Assembly (NCBI GenBank): GCA_007118075.1
Contig: SKSH01000209.1
Coordinates: 1-8,508 of the forward strand
Source of the DNA: Halobacteriales archaeon
Lineage (GTDB): Archaea > Halobacteriota > Halobacteria > Halobacteriales > SKSH01
Reading direction: 5' to 3'
DNA: 8,508 nucleotides
Part shown: one piece after another, positions 1 to 5,442 of the stretch
Layout of the letters: every line of letters begins with the position of its first letter
Numbering within the stretch: position 1 is the stretch's first letter
Translations under genes and position numbers: made by a program
Notes under the pieces: model-generated
Told to the model about the DNA's origin: nothing
Databases searched by the model: none
What the model saw: only the letters and a program-made list of their open reading frames with translations

Positions 1-14
1 ATTCACAGCTGAGC

Positions 15-23
15 ATAAAATTA
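15..23 (-). terminator. T-rich tract after the SLC13 permease, possible terminator
   Basis: Read on the minus strand, the bases just after the permease stop codon (TAG at 32-30) go through a GC-rich stretch into TAATTTTAT. Archaeal termination commonly uses T-rich tracts without a hairpin, so this could end the permease transcript. It could equally be the TATA element of a further minus-strand gene beyond the window edge. Weak evidence either way. Confidence 0.25.
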
Positions 24-29
24 CCCCGG

Positions 30-1865
30 CTAGAGTCCCCAGAAATGCGCGATGCCGAGGGTGATGATGACCGCACTCAAGAGCTGTAATGGTCCACCGA
101 CTCGAAGGAAATCAGTAAACCGGTAGCCCCCCGGGCCGTAGATCATGAGGTTGGTCTGATAACCAACCGGTGTCATGAACGACGTGGCCGATGCGAACAT
201 CACTGCCAGGAGAAAGGAGAACTCGTCGCTGCCGAGCCGGGCTGCAACGTCTACCGCGACCGGAATCATCAGGACAACCGTTGCTACCGGTGTGATGATG
301 TTGGCGAGCAACCCCGTCAGTATGATGAGCACAAAGAGCACGCCGATGAGGGGGAGGACTTCCGCGCTTTGATAGACAAGATCGGCCACCAACGCCGCCC
401 CGCCGGTCTCTTGGAGCGCAATCCCGAGGGGGATGACCCCGGCGATGAGGAAGATGATGTTCCAGCTCACGGCATCGTATGCCTCTGCAGGACTGAGGCT
501 CCCAAGGATGACCATCAGGATGACACCAAGCAAGGCCGCGATGACGATTGGGAGGATGTTGAGTGCCGCCAGCAGGATGACCAGTCCCATCGTGGCGATG
601 GCATACAGACCATTTCGCTCGATGGGTGACACCTCATTTGGATCAGCGGTGAGCAGATCGTACGGTGGTGAGTCGACCCTGAACAGGTCACCGCGATCGG
701 TGAGGTACGAGAGTGCGGCGGCGTTGGACCTCACTAGGAGGGTGTCACCTGCGGCAAGTTCGATCGTACCGAGATCTTGGTGGATGAGGTCACCACTACG
801 GCGCTTGATGGCCAACACCATGGTCTCGTACCGTCGCCCAAGCCGGGCCTCCTCGAGGCTCTTTCCGATATACTCAGAGTCCTCTGGAACGACCAGCTTG
901 GCCAGTGTATCGCCACGGGCTGGATCGCGGAACGTCGCATCGCTGACCTCCCTCCCATAGAGACGTAACAGGTCATTCTGCTTTGCGAAGGATTCGACCG
1001 ACGGGAACGTGCCGAGGACGACGAGCCTATCCCCTGGTTGGATGAGCCGATCAGACATCCGCCCCTGGAAGGCGTCAGTCCCCCGCTCGAGTTGGACTAT
1101 CGAGAGTCCAGCTGGCTCTTCGACCTCGGCGATAGGGATATCCACCAGCGGAGAGCCCTCAGTGACACCGAGTTGATAGAGGTGGTCCTCGATGGCGAAG
1201 AGCTCGGTCAGGTCTTCGGCCACCGGCAACCGGGCTGGTGTCAGCCACCGTCCGATGGTCATGAGATAGGTGATCCCGACGATCAAGATGATCACACCGA
1301 GCTTGGTGAATTCGAAGAAGCCGATCGGACCACGGTCCTCGATGAGTACGTCTGCAAAGTTACTCGCGATGAGGTTCGTCCCTGTCCCGATTAATGTCAG
1401 AGTCCCGCCGAGGATCGCCGCAAACGATAGCGGTATCAAGAGTTTCGACGGTGAGAGATGGTTACGGTTCGCGATATCCGTGATCATCGGGATGAAGACC
1501 GCGACGACCGGTGTGTTGTTGATGAACCCGGCGATCGGACCGGTCGACCCGACCGTGGCCAATAGTGTCAGGCGTTCGTCTCCCTTGGTGGCTCTGGCCA
1601 AGATGATCCCAAGTCGGTCGACGATGCCTGAATTCTGAATACCGGCACTGAGCATGTACATCGCGATGATCGTGATCGTTGCGGGGTTGGAGAATCCAGA
1701 AATCGCATCGGTAGGCTCGATGCCGACATCGATGCCGAACACCGGGTACAACGCTGCAAGGGAGACGATCACCATCAGTGCCGTGATGTCGTTCGGGATG
1801 AGTTCGCTGACGAAGAGGACGAGGGCAACGCCGATGATGAGAAAGACGATTGTTGCCTCGACCAT
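30..1865 (-). CDS. SLC13-family permease with two central RCK_C (TrkA-C) domains
   Basis: Predicted inner-membrane anion transporter of the SLC13/DASS type (the family carries sulfate, phosphate or dicarboxylates, usually with sodium); the substrate is not evident here. Counting from the ATG at 1865 it has 611 residues. Hydrophobic helices occupy about 5-210 and 418-610. The paired substrate-site motifs are visible: NNTPV at 116-120, GTGTN at 160-164, NIITPVA at 522-528 and TPVGYQTN at 565-572, the last followed by YGPGGYRF, a hallmark of this subfamily. The hydrophilic loop between the halves holds two RCK_C-like domains (about 219-300 and 318-395), which in related proteins are thought to bind a small regulatory ligand. 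An upstream in-frame ATG at 1952 would add 29 basic, non-conserved-looking residues and would lie upstream of the TATA-like element at 1893-1899. That element is centred 31 bases before 1865, so I chose 1865; ATG 1880 is a weaker option. Divergent from the amphi-Trp gene. Confidence 0.92.
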   Translation of the reverse strand: MVEATIVFLIIGVALVLFVSELIPNDITALMVIVSLAALYPVFGIDVGIEPTDAISGFSNPATITIIAMYMLSAGIQNSGIVDRLGIILARATKGDERLTLLATVGSTGPIAGFINNTPVVAVFIPMITDIANRNHLSPSKLLIPLSFAAILGGTLTLIGTGTNLIASNFADVLIEDRGPIGFFEFTKLGVIILIVGITYLMTIGRWLTPARLPVAEDLTELFAIEDHLYQLGVTEGSPLVDIPIAEVEEPAGLSIVQLERGTDAFQGRMSDRLIQPGDRLVVLGTFPSVESFAKQNDLLRLYGREVSDATFRDPARGDTLAKLVVPEDSEYIGKSLEEARLGRRYETMVLAIKRRSGDLIHQDLGTIELAAGDTLLVRSNAAALSYLTDRGDLFRVDSPPYDLLTADPNEVSPIERNGLYAIATMGLVILLAALNILPIVIAALLGVILMVILGSLSPAEAYDAVSWNIIFLIAGVIPLGIALQETGGAALVADLVYQSAEVLPLIGVLFVLIILTGLLANIITPVATVVLMIPVAVDVAARLGSDEFSFLLAVMFASATSFMTPVGYQTNLMIYGPGGYRFTDFLRVGGPLQLLSAVIITLGIAHFWGL

Positions 1866-1892
1866 GGAGCTCGTATGCATGGGTGCTCGTCG

Positions 1893-1899
1893 ATATATT
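1893..1899 (-). promoter_or_regulatory. TATA-like element of the permease gene
   Basis: On the minus strand this reads AATATAT, the most AT-rich stretch in the divergent intergenic region. It is centred about 31 bases upstream of the ATG at 1865, leaving room for a leader of only a few bases. This spacing is the main reason for preferring 1865 over 1952 or 1880. Confidence 0.55.
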
Positions 1900-1925
1900 G
1901 AGATTCTTTGGGTTCTTCTGCGGTA

Positions 1926-1936
1926 GTGAGAGTCAC
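1926..1936. repeat. Short dyad GTGA-GAG-TCAC between divergent promoters
   Basis: Four-base arms with a 3-base spacer, placed between the minus-strand TATA element (about 1896) and the plus-strand one (about 1947). It could serve either promoter as a regulator site, but arms this short occur by chance, so confidence is low. Confidence 0.2.
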
Positions 1937-1944
1937 CGAATCCG

Positions 1945-1948
1945 TTAT
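1945..1948 (+). promoter_or_regulatory. TATA-like element of the amphi-Trp gene
   Basis: TTAT within CCGTTATCC, centred about 27 bases before the ATG at 1974. No ribosome-binding sequence precedes the ATG, which fits a leaderless transcript. Confidence 0.5.
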
Positions 1949-1950
1949 CC

Positions 1951-1969
1951 ACCGTTAGCGACTATCGGT
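1951..1969. promoter_or_regulatory. Imperfect 19-bp dyad between TATA and ATG, candidate operator
   Basis: Arms ACCGTTAG (1951-1958) and CTATCGGT (1962-1969) are complementary at seven of eight positions around a 3-base centre. The dyad fills the space between the TATA-like element and the start codon of the amphi-Trp gene. A bound protein there would block RNA polymerase, so a repressor site is the simplest reading. No regulator gene is adjacent to suggest its ligand. Confidence 0.35.
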
Positions 1970-1973
1970 TGGT

Positions 1974-2246
1974 ATGCCAGAAGTCGTCCTCTTCAAGATC
2001 GAACGTACCTACGGACGCGATGAGATCGCCGACTACCTCGATGCCATCGCCGAGAGTCTGCGAGCTGGGGATCCCATCATCCTCCGCTCAGGTGACGATG
2101 AGCTCGTGCTCGAACCACCAGCTCGGCCGACCTTTGAGGTCAAGGCCGAGCGTGAGGGCCCCGAGGATGGACCGGGCGAGCTGAGCATCGAATTCGAGCT
2201 CGAGTGGGATGAAAACGGTGGGGATGCTGATTTCCAGGTAGGCTGA
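1974..2246 (+). CDS. amphi-Trp domain-containing small acidic protein
   Basis: A 90-residue protein that matches the pattern I know for the amphi-Trp domain. It has a basic/aromatic start, an amphipathic helix at about 15-31 (DEIADYLDAIAESLRAG), short strands at 34-48, a PPARPTFEV segment at 48-56, then alternating hydrophobic and acidic residues ending in the conserved Trp of ELEWDE at 75-80 (W78). The domain is common in haloarchaea and has no established function that I know of. No signal peptide or membrane segment is seen, so it should be cytoplasmic. The ATG at 1974 has a TATA-like element 27 bases upstream and an imperfect dyad in between, suggesting it is regulated separately. It is divergent from the permease, with 108 bases between starts. 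A functional link to either neighbour cannot be shown. Confidence 0.85.
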   Translation: MPEVVLFKIERTYGRDEIADYLDAIAESLRAGDPIILRSGDDELVLEPPARPTFEVKAEREGPEDGPGELSIEFELEWDENGGDADFQVG

Positions 2247-2256
2247 GGTCCATTCT

Positions 2257-2279
2257 CTGGTCTAGATGTTGTTGACCAG
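2257..2279. promoter_or_regulatory. Inverted repeat upstream of the ATP-grasp TATA, candidate regulator site
   Basis: Perfect 6-base arms CTGGTC (2257-2262) and GACCAG (2274-2279) flank an 11-base spacer, giving a half-site spacing of about 17 bases (1.6 helical turns). It ends 3 bases before the TATA-like element at 2283, where archaeal activators or TFB-competing repressors bind. It could alternatively be a weak hairpin in the 3' end of the amphi-Trp transcript. Confidence 0.3.
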
Positions 2280-2282
2280 TGC

Positions 2283-2288
2283 TTAAGG
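2283..2288 (+). promoter_or_regulatory. TATA-like element of the PurD-like ATP-grasp gene
   Basis: TTAAGG, centred about 28 bases before the ATG at 2314 but only about 16 before the ATG at 2302. Other genes in this window show 26-31 bases, so this element supports 2314 as the start of a leaderless message. Confidence 0.5.
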
Positions 2289-2313
2289 CACCATTAGCCG
2301 AATGACTGACCCA

Positions 2314-3627
2314 ATGCCCACGCACAACTTCTTGTTTTGCTCACTCGATGCCGCCTTGATCGGCGATGTCGCCCGTCAGGTGCATAATGAAGGTCATGCG
2401 GTTAGGTACTATATCGAGGAGCCAGCCGACCGGGAGATTGCTGATGGATTCGTCCCGAAGGTCGACGAGTGGCGGGACCATCTCGACTGGGCGGATATCA
2501 TTATCTTCGATGACATCTGGATCGGGAAGGATATCGGCACGGGTGCGCTCGCCGAGGAGCTTCGTGAAGACGGTCATGCCGTCGTCGGAGGGACCGCTAG
2601 CTCCGATTTACTCGAGTCAGATCGCGGGTTCGCCATGGATGTGCTCGAGGAGAACGGAATCACGACGCTCGATCACTACGAGTTCGATGATTTCGATGCG
2701 GGGATCGCGCTTGTCGAGAGCAATCCGGCACCGTACGTGATCAAACCCCTCGGCGAGGTTCAGAACGTCAAACGGTTGCTGTACGTCGGCCGGGAGGATG
2801 ATGGAAGCGACGTCGTCGACGTGTTGCGAGCCTACAAGAAAGCTTGGGGCCATCGGATGAAGGGATTTCAGTTGCAACGTCGTGTCGAAGGTGTTGAGAT
2901 CGCCGTCTGTGGCTTCTTCAATGGTGATCGTTTCCTTGAACCGATCAACTTCAACTTCGAGCACAAGAAGCTCTTCCCAGGCAATATCGGCCCGTCGACG
3001 GGCGAGATGGGGACGTCGATGTTCTGGGCGGGTCGGAACAAGATCTTCCGTGAGACCCTCGGCAAGCTCGAGGAGTGGCTCGCCACCGAGGGCTATGTCG
3101 GCAGTATCGACCTCAACTGCATCGTCAACGAGGGTGGCATCTATCCGCTTGAGTTCACGCCACGGTTCGGTTACCCGACCATCGTGTTGCAGACGGTCTC
3201 ACTCGAGATGCCCACCGGTGAGTTCTTCTATCGGATGGCACATGGTGAGACGTTCGAGATCAGGGCACATCGAGGCTATCAGGTTGCGGTGAGAGTCTGC
3301 GTACCACCGTTTCCATTTGACGATGACAAGACGTTCGATGAGAACTCGCGGAATGCAGCCATCGTCTTCGAAGATCCCCAACGGCTCGAAGGAATTCAGA
3401 TCGAGGATACCAAGCTAGTAGATGGCCAATGGCGGGTAGCAGGCGAGTCCGGTATAGTGCTCATCGCCACCGGGATGGGCTGGAGCATGCTAGAGGCACG
3501 AGAGCAGGTATACGACCGCATCGATAACATCATCATCCCCAATATGTACTACCGGGACGACATCGGAGAGCGCTGGACTGATTTCGACAGCGACAAGCTC
3601 CATGCCTGGGGTTATCTCGGTCCCTGA
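2314..3627 (+). CDS. PurD-like ATP-grasp protein (diverged from phosphoribosylamine-glycine ligase)
   Basis: Cytoplasmic ATP-grasp enzyme, 437 residues from ATG 2314 (an in-frame ATG at 2302 adds four residues but is too close to the TATA element). Its overall plan matches glycinamide ribonucleotide synthetase (PurD): an N-terminal Rossmann-like region (about 5-100), an ATP-grasp core with YVIKPLG (141-147), the KKLFPGNIGPSTGEMG block (218-233) standing where PurD has its DGDTGPNTGGMG segment, PLEFTPRFGYPT (278-289) in place of PurD's ENVRFGDPE, and a C-domain ending in SMLEARE..YDRI....YYRDDIGER (391-420), as in PurD. The glycine-rich GGREHA loop that starts true PurD is absent; the N-terminus reads FLFCSLDAALIGD. 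I infer a ligase or kinase joining a carboxylate to an amine or phosphate with ATP, on an unknown substrate. Automatic naming as phosphoribosylamine-glycine ligase should be treated with caution. Confidence 0.85.
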   Translation: MPTHNFLFCSLDAALIGDVARQVHNEGHAVRYYIEEPADREIADGFVPKVDEWRDHLDWADIIIFDDIWIGKDIGTGALAEELREDGHAVVGGTASSDLLESDRGFAMDVLEENGITTLDHYEFDDFDAGIALVESNPAPYVIKPLGEVQNVKRLLYVGREDDGSDVVDVLRAYKKAWGHRMKGFQLQRRVEGVEIAVCGFFNGDRFLEPINFNFEHKKLFPGNIGPSTGEMGTSMFWAGRNKIFRETLGKLEEWLATEGYVGSIDLNCIVNEGGIYPLEFTPRFGYPTIVLQTVSLEMPTGEFFYRMAHGETFEIRAHRGYQVAVRVCVPPFPFDDDKTFDENSRNAAIVFEDPQRLEGIQIEDTKLVDGQWRVAGESGIVLIATGMGWSMLEAREQVYDRIDNIIIPNMYYRDDIGERWTDFDSDKLHAWGYLGP

Positions 3628-3641
3628 TCGGGCTGCCGATC
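3626..3641 (+). repeat. Hairpin overlapping the ATP-grasp stop codon
   Basis: Perfect 6-base arms GATCGG (3626-3631) and CCGATC (3636-3641) around a 4-base loop; the first arm includes the last two bases of the TGA stop. It is not followed by a T-run, so it is not a classical terminator, but it could mark or protect the 3' end of the message. Confidence 0.3.
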
Positions 3642-3643
3642 CC

Positions 3644-3657
3644 ACCAGGAAGCTGGT
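3644..3657 (+). repeat. Second small hairpin downstream of the ATP-grasp gene
   Basis: Arms ACCAG (3644-3648) and CTGGT (3653-3657) around a 4-base loop, two bases after the previous hairpin and just before the thiolase TATA element at 3667. It may be part of the 3' end of the upstream gene or a regulator site for the thiolase promoter. Chance is a real alternative with 5-base arms. Confidence 0.25.
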
Positions 3658-3666
3658 ATCGCGCCG

Positions 3667-3674
3667 TTAACAAA
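3667..3674 (+). promoter_or_regulatory. TATA-like element of the thiolase gene
   Basis: TTAACAAA, with its TTAA core about 27 bases upstream of the ATG at 3696. Between it and the start codon lies a C-rich stretch with no Shine-Dalgarno sequence, consistent with a leaderless transcript. Confidence 0.55.
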
Positions 3675-3695
3675 CCCACCCACCCAAACACCGGT

Positions 3696-4877
3696 ATGGA
3701 CGGGAACGGAGCTTCTGAAGTTGTTATCCTCGACGGTGCACGGACGCCTCACGGCGAGCTGGTCGGATCGCTGGCAGACGTAGCGGCCGTCGAACTCGGG
3801 CAGATTGCCATCGATGGGATTCTCGAACGGGTCGATCTCGCCCCAGAGCAGATCGAATGGGTCTCACTCGGCAATGCCATCCAGGCGGGGATCGGACAAG
3901 TACCAGCCCGACAGGCGGTGATACGTTCGGCGCTACCGAACGATACCGCCGTGACGACCATCAACGAGGCATCTGGCTCCGGGGTTCGGGCGATCTGCTT
4001 GGCAGCCGATCGAGTGGCCACCGGTCGCATCGACATCGCCCTTGCTGGTGGTTTCGAGTCGATGAGCAACGCTCCGTGGATCCTTCCCGATTACCGGAAA
4101 GGTCGCCGACATGGCCACGTCACCGCGAGAGATTCGATGATCCTCGATTCGCTTTGGGACATGAACCTCGATGTCCACATGGGCGAGATCACCGAGGGGC
4201 TCGTCGACCGGGAGGGGATCGAGCGAACGGCACAGGACGAGTACGCACTCGAGAGCCACCAACTCGCGGCCGATGCCATCGAATCGGGTGTCTATGATGA
4301 GGAGCTCGTCCCAGTCGAGACTCCCGCCGGCGTCGTCGATCTCGATGAGGGGCCACGCCCCGACTCGACCCTCGAGGATCTCGCCTCCCTCCGCCCAGCG
4401 TTCGCCCGTGACGGGACCATCACCGCTGGTAATGCCTCGAAGCTCAGCGATGGTGCCGGTGGTGTCGTCATGGCCTCAGCGGCGACGGCAGAGGATCTCG
4501 GTCTCGATCCGACATTCAGGTTGCGTGATTACGAGGTGGTCTACCGTGAGCCAGATGAGTTCAACGAGGCTGTCGGTGATGTCATCGAACGGTTGTTGGA
4601 AGCGAACCAGCTCGACATCGGCGATATCGATACCTTCTGGGTCAACGAGGCGTTCTCAGCGCAGTCGGTGTACGTGATGGATCGCCTCGATATCCCCCGC
4701 GAACAGATGAACCCGCTCGGCGGTGCGGTGGCCTATGGGCACCCGATCGGGGCATCAGGCGGCATGCTCGCCGCATCGGTGATCCACCAGCTAGCCCGTG
4801 ATGGGCTCGACCGTGGTCTTGTCGGGATGAGCATCGGTGGCGGTGGTGCCATCATGGCACTCATCGAACGTCGCTGA
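3696..4877 (+). CDS. Thiolase-family protein with both catalytic cysteines replaced by serine
   Basis: A full-length 393-residue thiolase, the usual size for acetyl-CoA acetyltransferase, with both halves of the fold. Family marks are clear: DGARTPHGELVGSL (13-26), AGGFESMSNAPW (117-128), GNASKLSDGAGGVVM (245-259), VNEAF (316-320) and GHPIGASGG (348-356) with the catalytic His at 349. In ordinary thiolases the first catalytic Cys lies in a NKVCGSG-type motif; here it reads NEASGSG, so residue 93 is Ser (TCT at 3972-3974). The second Cys lies in CIGGG; here it is SIGGG, residue 379 Ser (AGC at 4830-4832). The only Cys in the protein is C101. Normal enzymes condense two acyl-CoA molecules or cleave 3-ketoacyl-CoA through an acyl-Cys. 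This one may use Ser, have another reaction, or be inactive. The reading frame is intact, which argues against decay. No 3-ketoacyl-CoA reductase, PHA synthase or DUF35 partner is adjacent. Confidence 0.93.
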   Translation: MDGNGASEVVILDGARTPHGELVGSLADVAAVELGQIAIDGILERVDLAPEQIEWVSLGNAIQAGIGQVPARQAVIRSALPNDTAVTTINEASGSGVRAICLAADRVATGRIDIALAGGFESMSNAPWILPDYRKGRRHGHVTARDSMILDSLWDMNLDVHMGEITEGLVDREGIERTAQDEYALESHQLAADAIESGVYDEELVPVETPAGVVDLDEGPRPDSTLEDLASLRPAFARDGTITAGNASKLSDGAGGVVMASAATAEDLGLDPTFRLRDYEVVYREPDEFNEAVGDVIERLLEANQLDIGDIDTFWVNEAFSAQSVYVMDRLDIPREQMNPLGGAVAYGHPIGASGGMLAASVIHQLARDGLDRGLVGMSIGGGGAIMALIERR

Positions 4878-4907
4878 ACTCGGCGAAGTTTGCTGCGGCC
4901 GACGGAC

Positions 4908-4913
4908 CTTTTG
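4908..4913 (+). promoter_or_regulatory. TATA-like element of the DUF4395 gene
   Basis: CTTTTG, centred about 26-27 bases before the ATG at 4937 and 31 bases after the thiolase stop. The T-run could also serve as a termination signal for the thiolase message. Confidence 0.4.
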
Positions 4914-4936
4914 CTGTTTGGCACGATACCGTCTTC

Positions 4937-5389
4937 ATGAGCTTCACTGCCTGGTGGACATCCGTTTCGACCAAGGTCGATCCTCGGGCGCCACGATTCG
5001 GGCAGGCGGTCACGACCGTATTGCTCCTGGTCGGTCTCGTCCTTTGGGAGGCATGGTTCGTGTATCTCGTCGCTGGAGTCCTCGTCCTATCGGTGGCCTC
5101 AGGTTGGCGTTTGGACCTGTATGCCCTGCTCTGGCGCCATGTCGCCATCCGATTTGTGGGTCGACCCACCGAATTGGAGTCTGCTGCCCCGCATCGATTC
5201 GCCAAGCTACTCGGGGCAACGGGTACCACTTTCGCCAGTATGTTCATCCTCTTTGGCATGCCTATCGTGGGGTTCGCGATCGTGTTCTTCGTGGCCGCGC
5301 TCGCTGGGTTGGCTGCCACCACCGGCATCTGCATCGGCTGTCGGATGTATCGACAGGTATCCTACCTCAGACGGCACGAGGTTGTTTGA
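4937..5389 (+). CDS. DUF4395-family membrane protein with a C-terminal CxxC
   Basis: A 150-residue integral membrane protein. It carries the DUF4395 landmarks as I remember them: VDPRAPRFGQ near the N-terminus (14-23), ELESAAPHRFAKLLG in the middle (79-93) and an ATTGICIGCRMY ending (127-138) with Cys132 and Cys135. Hydrophobic segments run at about 24-56 (probably two helices) and 94-130 (two more), so four membrane helices with the CxxC at the end of the last one are likely. The function is unknown. In bacteria members often sit beside thioredoxin-like or sulfurtransferase genes, and the paired cysteines suggest thiol redox or metal binding, but no such neighbour is present here. It starts 59 bases after the thiolase stop with its own TATA-like element, so co-transcription is possible but not required. 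The product name is well supported, the role is not. Confidence 0.85.
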   Translation: MSFTAWWTSVSTKVDPRAPRFGQAVTTVLLLVGLVLWEAWFVYLVAGVLVLSVASGWRLDLYALLWRHVAIRFVGRPTELESAAPHRFAKLLGATGTTFASMFILFGMPIVGFAIVFFVAALAGLAATTGICIGCRMYRQVSYLRRHEVV

Positions 5390-5399
5390 TCTCCAGATC
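5388..5399. promoter_or_regulatory. Palindrome GATCT-CC-AGATC before the LeuDH promoter
   Basis: Perfect 5-base arms with a 2-base centre, beginning at the DUF4395 stop codon and ending 12 bases before the TTTACT element of the next gene. The position suits an upstream regulator site. GATC-containing palindromes are easy to find by chance in this sequence. Confidence 0.22.
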
Positions 5400-5404
5400 G
5401 ACAA

Positions 5405-5416
5405 CGAAACTTTACT
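5405..5416 (+). promoter_or_regulatory. BRE/TATA element of the leucine dehydrogenase gene
   Basis: CGAAACTTTACT: a purine-rich CGAAAC resembling a TFB recognition element, directly followed by the TATA-like TTTACT (5411-5416), whose centre is 29-30 bases before the ATG at 5443. It is one of the best promoter matches in the window and favours ATG 5443 over the in-frame ATG at 5458. Confidence 0.6.
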
Positions 5417-5442
5417 GAGCGGACCGAACGAAATCACCGACC

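Noticed and set aside
433..960. Long plus-strand open frames antisense to the permease
   Set aside because: Their translations are rich in Arg, Ser and Met without hydrophobic pattern or acidic bias. They are mirror frames of the well-supported permease on the minus strand.
1866..1952. N-terminal extension of the permease to ATG 1952
   Set aside because: The 29 extra residues are polar and basic with no family resemblance, and the TATA-like element lies inside this stretch.
2302..3627. Gene symbol purD for the ATP-grasp gene
   Set aside because: The N-terminal loop that marks true PurD is absent and the substrate-facing segments differ, so the symbol would overstate the evidence.
3749..4262. 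Minus-strand open frames across the thiolase
   Set aside because: Composition is basic and unlike haloarchaeal proteins, and no promoter-like element precedes them; the plus-strand thiolase has all family motifs.
3696..4877. Thiolase as a decaying pseudogene because of the two missing catalytic Cys
   Set aside because: The frame is full-length, all other motifs are preserved and a good promoter is present. Two targeted Cys-to-Ser changes fit functional divergence better than decay.
4837..5418. Open frames of 157-193 codons overlapping the DUF4395 gene, one per strand
   Set aside because: They overlap the DUF4395 frame completely, are Arg/Cys/Trp- or Thr/Arg-rich and carry no recognisable motif. 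The DUF4395 frame has family motifs and a promoter.
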